Shown here: one piece after another, positions 32,194-40,828 of the stretch
Layout: each line of letters starts with the position of its first letter
Numbering within the stretch: position 1 is the first letter of the stretch
Origin: UBA987 sp047620825
GTDB taxonomy: Bacteria; Bacteroidota; Bacteroidia; NS11-12g; UBA9320
NCBI GenBank assembly: GCA_047620825.1
Contig: JBLHOC010000003.1
Location: 1-47,541 of the forward strand
DNA: 47,541 nt
Reading direction: 5' to 3'
Translations under genes and position numbers: made by a program
The notes under the pieces: model-generated
The model's database searches: none
The model's input: only the letters and a program-made list of their open reading frames with translations
Told to the model about the DNA's origin: nothing

Positions 32194-34648
32194 TGATTTT
32201 AGCGCTGTAGAAACCTGATTCTGTTGTTAACGATATAAAATATACTCCAGCAACAAGGTTAGACAAGTCTATGGTTTGGTCTAATGATAAACCGCCGCTT
32301 AAAACTTCTGAACCCATCAAAGTTGTTATTATAAAAGGAGGATACAATTGGTGGAAATCAACATCCAATGTAACTGTGCTTTCGGTTGGGTTTGGATAAA
32401 CTGTTAGAGGTGAGGCAGATTTTGTAATGTTAATCACAGAAGACTCTTCCTCGACAAGCGCCATCACTTCATTTGTGAGTTCATCTAATTCGTAATCAAA
32501 AAGTACACGGGCTCTATTGGTAAACGCCATACCTATTTGCAAGTTGTTGTTCAACATCATCGAAAAAGCAATATGGCCTTCATCATTTACTATTTCTCCA
32601 TTTTTGGTTGGATTAGGAGGTAAGTTGATGTTCTGAAATTGATAGATTAGGATGGAATAATCCGAATATTTTGGACCGGCTAAGGTGGTAGGAATAACAG
32701 GATGACTCCACGAAACGTCTCTTATTTCCCAGATGGTATTGTTTAAATCTACGGTATCAATCACGGTAACCGATCTTACAGTGTCTTCTGTGTAATTGGC
32801 GAATGATATTTGATAAGTCATTGATGCTGCACCAGGATTGATGAAAGCAGTGTCGGACCAAGTCGATTCTGGATTAACATATTTTCTAACCTCTTCATCT
32901 TCAGGCATTATTTTTTGAGTCAATGAGCTAGAGTTATTGTCGTCGTCTTCTTCAGCCGCATTTTGGACAATGGTCGTAGTCAACTCAATAAAATCACCAG
33001 CGTTGTCCTTTACCTTAAACAGGCATTTAATGATACCGTTTTCTCCAGGTGATAAGTCGTGAATACTCCAGTAGGCTGTGTCTCCCTCAACTTTCAGAGG
33101 TGGTGGAGATGCAATAAATTTTTCAAGGTTCTTGTCGAAAACCAATTCAACGATACCCTCAACAAGTTCCGAAGACCCTAAGTTTTCGTAGTTGATATAA
33201 TATTGTTGCACATTGGCAGCTATGGCTCTAGGGCCTGATGATGCAGTTAGTTTTACAGAGAGATCTTTAATATTGCTTTGTTGTACGAGTGGAAAATCTA
33301 CATTCCTTTTAACATCGCCCGCCTTAACCACAACAGTTTGAGTTAATTTAGCACAAGACGATGCTCGCCAATATTTATTTGGAGTAACAGTAATGGTATA
33401 ATTTCCTTCTTCAAGATATATTTTATATTGACCATCCAAATTTGGTCGAATTACCCGATTACCAGGTTGAATGCGAATGAGGTTTTTACTTAATTTTTCA
33501 TCTCGATTATCAAATTTGCAATTATCCTCTTTGTCATGATAAACCGTACCGGATATAATGGCATAATTCTTTTGAGTTGTCAACACAGCGACCTGATTAA
33601 GTCTAATGCCACCATATGATTTAAAGTCACCAATAACAGCCAAAATACCATTGCGATACAACAGATTTTTCACGTTATCTAATTGCCCAACAGCTAATGG
33701 CGTCCATTTTTCATCCTCATATTTAACAATAGTGTAAGTTGTTTGATCTCCAGATAACTTAAAGATTCCAGAGGCGTAAATAACATCACCAGCAGCCACA
33801 ACGTCAGACACGTAAGTAACCTGATCAAAACCTGTCATCATTTTCTTTACCGTATCGCCATCTACCGCGAAGAAATACATAGATGTTTCTGCAGCGTTAA
33901 TCGTTCCAACAGCAACCACACCCTTGTTATATTCAATCAAGTGGATTGGCCTGGCATAATTGTATTTAAACGGGATTAATTCGCCTTTTTTGAAACGAGC
34001 CATGTATTTCGATTGTGTTGTTCCTATTCTTGTAAATACACCACCGATATAAAGGTCATCGCCAGAACTAAGGGTGGTTATTACCGCACCGCTGACACCA
34101 CTTTCTAATACCTTTATTCCGGATGTCACCCATTTTTCTCCATTAAAAAAACCAAGGTTCGCACTGTTTGCAACTACAGTGCTTGAAAACTGTCCCGCAA
34201 CAACCAAAAGGTCATTGTAAATATTTAAATCAAAAATCGTTTCGAAATGCTTAATGGCGCCGGTACTGATATTCGGCACATTGACGTATGTACTACGTTT
34301 CGACAACTTGACTAGACTTCGAGCATTTACAATGGCATTTAGACTATTGAACTGTCCTGCGACATAGAGTTCCTCTTTATACCATTTTATACTATTAATA
34401 CGCGCACCAGAATCACATTTAAGGGTTGGGTGTTTTACCCAGCTGCTGCCATTCCAAGTGGAGATACCAAATAGGACACCAGAAGCACCTTTGTCAATGA
34501 TTTTATATGCCACGGTTATGCCTATTCGTGCTTCAGTCATAGCGACAGGGCTATTCGTGAGACCTTCTCCTAACGGTTGCCAAACTTGTGCGGCACTGGT
34601 ACAGTAAATTAAACTAAGGGCAGAACATAATAATAGTACGTGTCTCAT
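32183..34648 (-). CDS. T9SS-secreted surface protein of a sigma-factor operon
   Basis: An 821-residue protein with a signal peptide (1-20). Residues about 20-360 form repeated beta-rich units (VWQPLGEGL, LYVAGQFNS, LYIGGVFTRIG, VIYASGIF) typical of a propeller. A carboxypeptidase-regulatory-like/SdrD B-like domain follows at about 365-425 (ISGTVYHDKEDNC). Next is a region with DUF11/DUF7619-like repeats (about 440-730), then a type A T9SS sorting domain (about 745-821, VYPNPTESTVTLDV...LVAGVYFISL). Its start overlaps the stop of the dual-membrane protein gene by 1 base (TAATG). Co-translation with a sigma/anti-sigma pair suggests that the surface protein is part of, or a target of, that signalling unit. 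Confidence 0.92.
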   Translation of the reverse strand: MRHVLLLCSALSLIYCTSAAQVWQPLGEGLTNSPVAMTEARIGITVAYKIIDKGASGVLFGISTWNGSSWVKHPTLKCDSGARINSIKWYKEELYVAGQFNSLNAIVNARSLVKLSKRSTYVNVPNISTGAIKHFETIFDLNIYNDLLVVAGQFSSTVVANSANLGFFNGEKWVTSGIKVLESGVSGAVITTLSSGDDLYIGGVFTRIGTTQSKYMARFKKGELIPFKYNYARPIHLIEYNKGVVAVGTINAAETSMYFFAVDGDTVKKMMTGFDQVTYVSDVVAAGDVIYASGIFKLSGDQTTYTIVKYEDEKWTPLAVGQLDNVKNLLYRNGILAVIGDFKSYGGIRLNQVAVLTTQKNYAIISGTVYHDKEDNCKFDNRDEKLSKNLIRIQPGNRVIRPNLDGQYKIYLEEGNYTITVTPNKYWRASSCAKLTQTVVVKAGDVKRNVDFPLVQQSNIKDLSVKLTASSGPRAIAANVQQYYINYENLGSSELVEGIVELVFDKNLEKFIASPPPLKVEGDTAYWSIHDLSPGENGIIKCLFKVKDNAGDFIELTTTIVQNAAEEDDDNNSSSLTQKIMPEDEEVRKYVNPESTWSDTAFINPGAASMTYQISFANYTEDTVRSVTVIDTVDLNNTIWEIRDVSWSHPVIPTTLAGPKYSDYSILIYQFQNINLPPNPTKNGEIVNDEGHIAFSMMLNNNLQIGMAFTNRARVLFDYELDELTNEVMALVEEESSVINITKSASPLTVYPNPTESTVTLDVDFHQLYPPFIITTLMGSEVLSGGLSLDQTIDLSNLVAGVYFISLTTESGFYSAKIIKQ

Positions 34649-36039
34649 TATTTTTTCAGTTTAAATTGAAGGGATAGGTCGGTTCCAAAACCGGACAATT
34701 TTTGCGATATATCGTTGTGCTTCATCATATCTAATGCGTCTGCATCAATTCTCATGAGTAGTTTGAGTTTCATACGGTCATTGAGGGCGTAGCCAACATT
34801 TATATAACCACCGTATGTCAACGACAGACGGTTAAACGCGGATAAACGCTGCACGTTTGTAAGAGATAGGTTTTCGTTGAGGATGGTTCCTGTTCCGCCT
34901 ACCAAGTATTGAACGTTCGTATTGATTCCGACGGTTAGATCAAATTGCCTTGAATCGTATAATTTTTTGCCAAACGAAATTGGTAAGGTGATGTATCTAT
35001 AGGTTGGACTAGGCACACCATTTATAGTAGTATCTCTATAATTCCAAGGCAGATAAAAAACGTCACCATTGCTATCTACACGACGAATGGAGTCATAGAT
35101 TTCATATGTATAATTTGGGTTGCTTTGTTGTCCTTTTTCTTGGTATTTGACACCCGAGGCGATTTCGAATCCTTTGAATCCACTACCTATATCAAGTCCC
35201 AAGTTTGGTAACATCCGAGCACCTTCGTTGCCGTTTCTATACGTTGTATAATTTGCAATATCAGATTTTACGTTTTGATTTAGGCGACTGACACCAAGGG
35301 TAATTCCAACATATGGGTCGAGGAACCTCTTTGTAGGATCTAGTGTGTCATTCGAACCAAACATCGGTGGGCAAGAAATTGTCACAGAAGTATTTTCAGG
35401 TCTTCGTCCGCCTAAGATAAAGGTATTATTCCTCCAAGGAATATTAATCTGGGTTTTAGCATAAACAGACACCAAATCAGCACGTGTGGTTCTTTTTTGA
35501 CCAACTGTATTAGCAACATTTATTGTTTGGGTTATAGGCTTGGTTTTACCATTACTTTTCGACCCAGCATCGTCACCTTTTTTCTCTGTTCTTTTTTCTC
35601 CGCTCGCTTCTTTTTGTACTTTATCCTTCTGTGCGTTGTCACTAATTAAAGCGTCTTGGCTCGCAGCTGTTTTCTCTATTTCCTTTGTTTTATTTTCTTT
35701 TCTGTCATCAATTTTTTCCTCGATGCTCTTATTACGCTGTTCTATGCGCTCTTCTCTATTTTCTTTATTATTTATTCTTTCATTTAGGCTCTTTTGGGCG
35801 TCCTGTAACACAACAGGTGTATTGTGGGCAGTAGATTTAGAATTGAAGTTAGAATACAAAAGACCCGCCGCAGAAACGACAAGGATACCGATAGTAAACC
35901 ACCACCAAGCGAATCCTTTTTTCTTTTTGGGATGTAGGTCGTTGAACAACTTATCCCATTCGGAACCATCTAAAGGCAACTGCGATCCTTGCAGGTTGTC
36001 TTTAAACAAATCATCGATATGTTTCTTGTTCTTAGCCAA
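34648..36039 (-). CDS. Putative dual-membrane-spanning anti-sigma factor with C-terminal barrel
   Basis: A 463-residue protein with a striking order of parts. Residues 1-40 are cytosolic and match the anti-sigma-like start seen after Bacteroidota ECF genes (DDLFKDNL...SEWDKLFNDL). Residues 42-63 form one inner-membrane helix. Residues about 70-200 are highly charged and Lys/Glu/Asn-rich, low in complexity and probably disordered, long enough to cross the periplasm. Residues about 241-463 look like an eight-stranded PorT/OMP-type beta-barrel ending LQFKLKK. One chain would thus touch the cytoplasm and the outer membrane. It resembles the Dma proteins described in Bacteroides thetaiotaomicron. 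It overlaps the ECF sigma gene by 8 bases. Confidence 0.8.
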   Translation of the reverse strand: MAKNKKHIDDLFKDNLQGSQLPLDGSEWDKLFNDLHPKKKKGFAWWWFTIGILVVSAAGLLYSNFNSKSTAHNTPVVLQDAQKSLNERINNKENREERIEQRNKSIEEKIDDRKENKTKEIEKTAASQDALISDNAQKDKVQKEASGEKRTEKKGDDAGSKSNGKTKPITQTINVANTVGQKRTTRADLVSVYAKTQINIPWRNNTFILGGRRPENTSVTISCPPMFGSNDTLDPTKRFLDPYVGITLGVSRLNQNVKSDIANYTTYRNGNEGARMLPNLGLDIGSGFKGFEIASGVKYQEKGQQSNPNYTYEIYDSIRRVDSNGDVFYLPWNYRDTTINGVPSPTYRYITLPISFGKKLYDSRQFDLTVGINTNVQYLVGGTGTILNENLSLTNVQRLSAFNRLSLTYGGYINVGYALNDRMKLKLLMRIDADALDMMKHNDISQKLSGFGTDLSLQFKLKK

Positions 36040-36610
36040 TGTTCAGTTGTTCTTTTACTAATTTCTTCAGCATCTTTCTGGCTCTAGCCAATTGCGATTT
36101 AGAAGTTCCAGCACTGATTTTTAATTCTTTTGCAATATTGTTATGCGAATATCCTTCAATCACATATAAATTAAAGACCATTTTATAACCATCTGGAAGC
36201 TGAGCTATGATTTTATATAAATCGCTCAGCCTGACTTCTTCTTCGTCATCTTCCAAATTAAGTATATAGCTAGAATCATCATCACTGTATTCGTGCACTT
36301 TTTCAGCTTCTTCGAAGTGCAAATATTTTGTACTCTTTTTAAATTGGTCAATGGCCGTATTGATCATCAACCTTGTCATCCAAGTTTCAAGCGTACTCGT
36401 ACCTTTAAATTTTTCAATACGTTGAAAAACTTTAATAAATCCTTCATGGAGCGCGTCCTTCGCGTCTTCCATATTTGAGCAATATCTAGCACATACCCCT
36501 AACATTTTGGGTGCATAATTTTCAAATAATATCTTTTGGGCACGTGAATCATTGTCAATACAGGCAGATATGATGTCCTGTTCGCTTGTCAAGTTTCTTT
36601 CTTTACCCAT
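36032..36610 (-). CDS. ECF-type RNA polymerase sigma factor
   Basis: A 192-residue sigma-70 family protein of the ECF group. Region 2 includes ARYCSNMEDAKDALHEGFIK and TLETWMTRLMINTAIDQFKK. An acidic linker (about 95-120) leads to region 4 with LPDGYKMVFNLYVIEG and the helix-turn-helix SHNNIAKELKISAGTSKSQL. There is no region 1 or 3. It heads an overlapping operon with a dual-membrane anti-sigma-like protein and a T9SS surface protein, so it probably responds to an outer-membrane signal. Whether it controls its own operon cannot be seen. The upstream AACCTTTG (36628-36635, minus) is only a weak match to the housekeeping -7 element. Confidence 0.95.
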   Translation of the reverse strand: MGKERNLTSEQDIISACIDNDSRAQKILFENYAPKMLGVCARYCSNMEDAKDALHEGFIKVFQRIEKFKGTSTLETWMTRLMINTAIDQFKKSTKYLHFEEAEKVHEYSDDDSSYILNLEDDEEEVRLSDLYKIIAQLPDGYKMVFNLYVIEGYSHNNIAKELKISAGTSKSQLARARKMLKKLVKEQLNIG

Positions 36611-36691
36611 TAGTCTATGGAATCAACCAAAGGTTGCATCATCAAACATAAAAGAATAAAAATTTATTTTTTGACTATAGAACGGATTGTT

Positions 36692-36721
36692 ATTCAGGTT
36701 GTTACGGTGCCTGACCTGAAT
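36692..36721. repeat. 8-bp inverted repeat upstream of the sigma gene
   Basis: ATTCAGGT (36692-36699) and ACCTGAAT (36714-36721) are exact reverse complements 14 bases apart, between the PspC gene end (36750) and the sigma gene start (36610). No T tract follows on either strand, so a regulator site is more likely than a terminator. A second small repeat, CAACC/GGTTG, lies at 36624-36636, close to the sigma ATG. Confidence 0.45.
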
Positions 36722-36749
36722 CTAATACAGTTGGTTTTTGATACAGAAA

Positions 36750-36983
36750 TTACAAATCCCAAACCGAACGACGGGATTTGCCGAGTTGACTTCTTATTTC
36801 AAGCCAAAAAGCAACAAAAAGGTAAATCAATACCGGAGATCCAAAGGTGATAAACGACAGATAAATAAAGTACAAGCGGATGCGCGAATCTTTAAGTCCA
36901 AGTTTTTCACCTAAATAGGAGCAAACACCAAAAAAACGTTGTTCAATAATAAACTTCCAAGTATTTAAAAACTGTTGTTTCAT
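36750..36983 (-). CDS. PspC domain protein
   Basis: A 77-residue protein. The PspC core is recognisable: FFGVCSYLGEKLGL followed by DSRIRLYFIY and a hydrophobic helix (SFITFGSPVLIYLFVAFWL). PspC proteins sit in the inner membrane and in other bacteria sense envelope stress. In Bacteroidota a short PspC protein next to DUF2851 is common, as here, with the DUF2851 stop 1 base upstream of its ATG. No other phage-shock gene is present, so its partners are unknown. Confidence 0.88.
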   Translation of the reverse strand: MKQQFLNTWKFIIEQRFFGVCSYLGEKLGLKDSRIRLYFIYLSFITFGSPVLIYLFVAFWLEIRSQLGKSRRSVWDL

Positions 36984-36984
36984 A

Positions 36985-38259
36985 CTATGTACGCTTTAAT
37001 ATGTGATGTCCTATTTGACAATTCAAACAATCCTTAAAGATACATAACTTATTATGCAACTGCAAAACACCTTGCGATTGCAACGCATTAGTGATTGTAA
37101 GCCCGCGTGTTTGGTAGTACAATGTAATGGCATTTTGTTCAGCTGGTATGGACTCAAGAAGTTCAAGGCACTGGTCTTGCAACATTAAATTATTCTGTTT
37201 AAGTCCGTAGCAGTATAAGATTGGGACAACAGCGTTAATCAAAATGTTGTGAATTAAATTTTTACCAACTTGTTTGCTTTTATTGGCAGAGACCTGATCA
37301 AACCGATAATGTGTTCGCCAATAGGCAGATGGTTCAATTCGGAATAGGGCCAGAAGGTTATCGTACTGAAGTTCATCTTTCACCCTAGAAAACAGACCTT
37401 CTTTTTGATGCAGCAATGTGGCCAACTGGGCCAAACGGATGGTCGGAAAATTCGCTGGACGAAGTCGGAGAAACTTCCATGTTTCGACAGGAATGGGTGT
37501 AATCTGATGTTTCGTAGACAAGAATATATATTCCAGGAACAGACTTTTGCCATAAGCGTCGACGTGGTGTTTATGCAAAAAACCCGCGCTACCAAACACT
37601 AAGGCTTCCATCGTTTCAAGGTTATTCCTGTACTTCGAAATGAGTTTGAGAGGCAGCTGTTTTGCCAATAATTCAAAAGGAACCTTATTTACCCGCATGC
37701 CTAATGCAATCGCAATCATCTGGTACAGGACTTCCTGCCAATCGTTCTGACATCTCTCTAGTTTATTAAGAATGACAACAGACTTGTCCTTTAAGCGATC
37801 AATTGCTTTGGCCTCAATAGTAAATATCGCAGTTTCGTTTGCCATGTGCGGCAACATATTGTGACATGGGATTTTGTCGGAGTTATTGGTCAAACGTTCA
37901 TAACCCAAAAGCAATTCCTCACCTATCCTAGGTTTTAAAATGAGGCATGGGATTATCGTACCATTGCTACGCCTTACGTCAGCATCATATTCGTAAACAA
38001 CATGCAATACGGTGTTGTCGTATGCAGAGTCAAGATGGTGGTTGTGTTTAAACCAGTCACTACTTTGAATGTGAATTTCCACCTGGCCAGCCCAAGTCTC
38101 AGAATCGAGTTTAATAAGGGCATTTATAAAATCTGGACCACCATCTTGATGTGGACTGCCTTTTTTGAGGATGGTAAGGTGTGCACCAGATGTTGTTGTT
38201 AGGTCGGTATGATCAAACTGGGCGGTTTGCCATATGTAATGTAAGAAGGATTCTTTCAA
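36985..38259 (-). CDS. DUF2851 family protein
   Basis: A 424-residue cytosolic protein. The N-terminal hallmark KESFLHYIWQ is followed by GSPHQDGGPDFINALIKLD and WAGQVEIHIQSSDW, a core resembling a restriction-endonuclease-like fold (GPDF...EIH). A C-terminal CIFKDCLNCQIG motif is probably a metal site. No ATG precedes the family N terminus. The frame could start at TTG 38310, but the TTG at 38259 gives MKESFLHYIWQ, which matches the usual start. The cellular role is unknown. It is followed by the PspC gene after 1 base. Confidence 0.85.
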   Translation of the reverse strand: MKESFLHYIWQTAQFDHTDLTTTSGAHLTILKKGSPHQDGGPDFINALIKLDSETWAGQVEIHIQSSDWFKHNHHLDSAYDNTVLHVVYEYDADVRRSNGTIIPCLILKPRIGEELLLGYERLTNNSDKIPCHNMLPHMANETAIFTIEAKAIDRLKDKSVVILNKLERCQNDWQEVLYQMIAIALGMRVNKVPFELLAKQLPLKLISKYRNNLETMEALVFGSAGFLHKHHVDAYGKSLFLEYIFLSTKHQITPIPVETWKFLRLRPANFPTIRLAQLATLLHQKEGLFSRVKDELQYDNLLALFRIEPSAYWRTHYRFDQVSANKSKQVGKNLIHNILINAVVPILYCYGLKQNNLMLQDQCLELLESIPAEQNAITLYYQTRGLTITNALQSQGVLQLHNKLCIFKDCLNCQIGHHILKRT

Positions 38260-38334
38260 GGGGTTTATCGTGTTGGTTCTAAAAACCAAATTAGACGATA
38301 AATTAACCAATCAATACCTCCGTGATTGCGAAAG

Positions 38335-38363
38335 CTCCTGAACCATAAGAAGAAACTCCTGAA
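38335..38363. repeat. Tandem 8-bp direct repeat, two helical turns apart
   Basis: CTCCTGAA occurs at 38335-38342 and again at 38356-38363, a start-to-start distance of 21 bases. Both lie upstream of the DUF2851 start (38259) and just downstream of pyrF. Same-face spacing is what tandem binding of a regulator would require. A 6-bp inverted repeat, TTGGTT/AACCAA, lies closer to the DUF2851 start at 38273-38289. Chance cannot be excluded. Confidence 0.4.
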
Positions 38364-38386
38364 GGATATTTTATATTTATCTGACC

Positions 38387-39184
38387 TTAAAGATAAGAGG
38401 CCATTTCGGTTTGTAATTTCTTGGCTTCTAGTCCTGCAACTTCAGCAAAATTCGTCCCAATAGATTTGTAAATAATACCTCGTGATGAATTTACGAGCAA
38501 TCCACAAGAAGCATTAATGCCGTTTTTCGACACTTCGGCTAAACTACCACCTTGGCTGCCTACACCTGGAACCAAGAGAAAATTGTCTGGTACGATGGAT
38601 CGAATTTTCTTTAATCTTTCGGCTTGTGTGGCACCTACCACAAACATCATATTATCAGCATTACCCCATGTTGCCACTGTTCGAATCACTTCTTCGTACA
38701 AAGGGCCAGTCGGCGTGGAAAGGTGTTGAAAATCCTGACTTCCAGCATTTGATGTTAAGCCCAAAACAATCACCACTTTACCATAGGACAGAAATGGTTC
38801 AACCGAATCGCGGCCCATATACGGACTGACAGTAATACTGTCGAAATCCATGTTTTTAAGAAAGGCTTTGGCATACATTTTTCCAGTATTGCCAATGTCG
38901 CCACGCTTAGCGTCAGCTATGGTAAAACAGTTTTTAGGAATTAATGCCAACGTCTTTTCCATGATGGTCCAACCTTCGGCACCATACTGTTCGTAAAACG
39001 CCGTATTGATTTTATAGGCTACGGCGAACTCATGTGTTGCGTCTATGATGGCCTTATTAAATGCCAATATAGATGCTGTCGTTTTTGGAAGGTGACTTGG
39101 AAGTTTTTCGATATCGGTATCAAGGCCGACACACAAATAACTTTTTTTGGTCTGTATTTGCTGGATTAAATCGGAGACAGTCAA
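38387..39184 (-). CDS. pyrF: Orotidine 5'-phosphate decarboxylase
   Basis: A 265-residue protein of the longer group II PyrF type. The substrate site LCVGLDTD is near 17-24, AYKINTAFYEQYG at 56-68, and the catalytic DAKRGDIG at 91-98 with Lys93. The phosphate loop is GVGSQGG near 207-213. It decarboxylates OMP to UMP in the last step of pyrimidine synthesis. The start is TTG; it aligns exactly with the family N terminus (MTVSDLIQQI) and there is no ATG nearby. A -7-like TATCTTCG is at 39207-39200 on the minus strand. Confidence 0.96.
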   Translation of the reverse strand: MTVSDLIQQIQTKKSYLCVGLDTDIEKLPSHLPKTTASILAFNKAIIDATHEFAVAYKINTAFYEQYGAEGWTIMEKTLALIPKNCFTIADAKRGDIGNTGKMYAKAFLKNMDFDSITVSPYMGRDSVEPFLSYGKVVIVLGLTSNAGSQDFQHLSTPTGPLYEEVIRTVATWGNADNMMFVVGATQAERLKKIRSIVPDNFLLVPGVGSQGGSLAEVSKNGINASCGLLVNSSRGIIYKSIGTNFAEVAGLEAKKLQTEMASYL

Positions 39185-39219
39185 GAGTAATTATTTCTGC
39201 GAAGATAAGTAACAATGAT

Positions 39220-40053
39220 TTACTGAATGATGCTGCGTTGACTACGAATGCCATCGGTAGAAATAATATTTAGTTGGTAAACTCCTGATAAAAGAAGGCT
39301 CACATCAAGTACAGCACTTGAGCCAACAATAGGTTTGGTTAATACTTGCCTACCGTTAACATCATATAGTTTTAGCGTTCTGCTGGATGCAGTTAGGTTT
39401 GTGATTTTAATTAAATCAGTCGCAGGGTTAGGATAAACCAACATGGTGGTTGATTCTATTCCTTGTACAGATATCACAGGACCAAAAACGTCAATATATA
39501 GTGTAAAAGGTCTTGAATAATTGCCCGATTCGTCGAAAGTAATAAATGTAGCTAAATAAAAACCGGCCACGTTCCATTTGTAATCACTAAATACTGTTAT
39601 TACACTATCTTTTAAATCAGAAGGGGCAGTATAGTTGTCGTAAAATTTTAGATGATCTATTAAATTCTCGTTCTTATCATATTGAAGTTTGATCACGGGT
39701 CGTTCACTAGTAATCGTTGGTGGGGTTGTATCGCCAATAATAACCCAACGAATTTTTAACGCTTCATTTCCAGCTGAGTCAGTAACGGTATACCGGTCTG
39801 TATAAATTCCAAGATGGTAAGGGTTTACATTACTTGATTTAGTGATGGAAATTTTTGAACTGTCAGAATTATTGTCGGTAACTGTTACAATCACAGGGTT
39901 GTATGGATAATTAACTTCATGGTAAACAGTGTCGGCAGTGTTGAGCGTTACAACAGGTGGGATTGTGTCCAGCACTTGCGCTTTTAAAACGCTTGGGCAT
40001 GTTAGAATCAATAAAGCAACAACAGTTTTAATAGCGATTTTCAATTTCGGCAT
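39220..40053 (-). CDS. T9SS-secreted protein with Ig-like domains
   Basis: A 277-residue protein from the ATG at 40053, chosen because it gives a clean signal peptide (MPKLKIAIKTVVALLI). An upstream in-frame start at 40086 adds eleven residues without purpose. The mature part has two related beta domains, about 30-105 and 106-190, each opening with TIPPVVTL or TTPPTITS and containing D.AGNE or DESGNY. These resemble DUF5011/HYR-type bacterial Ig-like domains. A type A T9SS sorting domain ends it (about 200-277, VYPNPATDLIKI...LLSGVYQLNI). It is short for such proteins. The function is probably at the surface and is unknown. Confidence 0.88.
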   Translation of the reverse strand: MPKLKIAIKTVVALLILTCPSVLKAQVLDTIPPVVTLNTADTVYHEVNYPYNPVIVTVTDNNSDSSKISITKSSNVNPYHLGIYTDRYTVTDSAGNEALKIRWVIIGDTTPPTITSERPVIKLQYDKNENLIDHLKFYDNYTAPSDLKDSVITVFSDYKWNVAGFYLATFITFDESGNYSRPFTLYIDVFGPVISVQGIESTTMLVYPNPATDLIKITNLTASSRTLKLYDVNGRQVLTKPIVGSSAVLDVSLLLSGVYQLNIISTDGIRSQRSIIQ

Positions 40054-40119
40054 GGTTGATTTCGATTTAATTACAAGATACAGCATATCTAAACCATGAT
40101 GGTATCTGAGGTTTTAAAA

Positions 40120-40827
40120 TTACAATCCGAGTACAAAAACCGCCGGTCTTTTGTGCAAGGTTTCTTCTTTTTCAGCCCAATCTTTCAATGGCTTAGTTGT
40201 AATATTTTGCGTTTCAAGTGTTAAGTCAACGGCCACACATAGTTTCGTTTGACCGGGAAACGACTTCTTCAGTTCAGCAATAAACGCAGTATTGCGATAA
40301 GGCGTTTCAATGAAAATCTGCGTTTCGTTGTGGTTTAAATCTGATAAAGCCTGACTTAACTTCTTTTTTTTATGAGACTCGTTATGCGGCAAATAACCAT
40401 GGAACTTAAATGACTGTCCGTTAAACCCAGACGCCATCAAAGCCATCATGATGGAAGAGAAACCAACCAAAGGAACCACTTCGATATTTTTGAAATGCGC
40501 CAGTCGTACTATCTGGTAACCAGGATCTGCGACACAGGGTAGACCTGCGTCAGAGATAAGTCCAACATTTTTGCCGGCTAAGCAAGAATCCAAAAAACCA
40601 GGAAAATCCCTTACATCTTCGTGTTTTCCCATGAAATGAAAAACGAAGTCATTTTGATGTATCGGAGATTGAATGGATTTTAGAAAGGCTCTAGCGGGCT
40701 TTTCATTTTCCACAACAAACTCATCCAGTGTATGAATGATGTCAAGATTGTACTTCGGAAGAAAGTCTTGATTTCCGTTACCTAGGAAGTTCGGAATCAA
40801 ATACAGCTTTCCCTTATTGTCGCTCAT
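40120..40827 (-). CDS. SAM-dependent methyltransferase, tetrapyrrole methylase family (RsmI-like)
   Basis: A 235-residue protein with the tetrapyrrole-methylase fold. It starts with KLYLIPNFLG, and the signature SDAGLPCVADPG near residues 92-103 matches the RsmI pattern SDAGTP..SDPG. VPLVGFSSIMMALMASG follows. RsmI 2'-O-methylates C1402 of 16S rRNA. Bacteroidota also have this shorter paralogue, so the exact target is uncertain. It starts 1 base after the stop of the tail-specific protease gene, so it is co-transcribed. Confidence 0.88.
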   Translation of the reverse strand: MSDNKGKLYLIPNFLGNGNQDFLPKYNLDIIHTLDEFVVENEKPARAFLKSIQSPIHQNDFVFHFMGKHEDVRDFPGFLDSCLAGKNVGLISDAGLPCVADPGYQIVRLAHFKNIEVVPLVGFSSIMMALMASGFNGQSFKFHGYLPHNESHKKKKLSQALSDLNHNETQIFIETPYRNTAFIAELKKSFPGQTKLCVAVDLTLETQNITTKPLKDWAEKEETLHKRPAVFVLGL

Positions 40828-40828
40828 G

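Noticed and set aside
35540..36061. A 173-codon open frame on the plus strand opposite the dual-membrane protein gene
   Set aside because: It mirrors the Lys/Glu-rich linker on the coding strand, giving a Phe/Ser/Leu-rich low-complexity translation. It has no promoter or family resemblance, and the minus-strand gene is clearly real.
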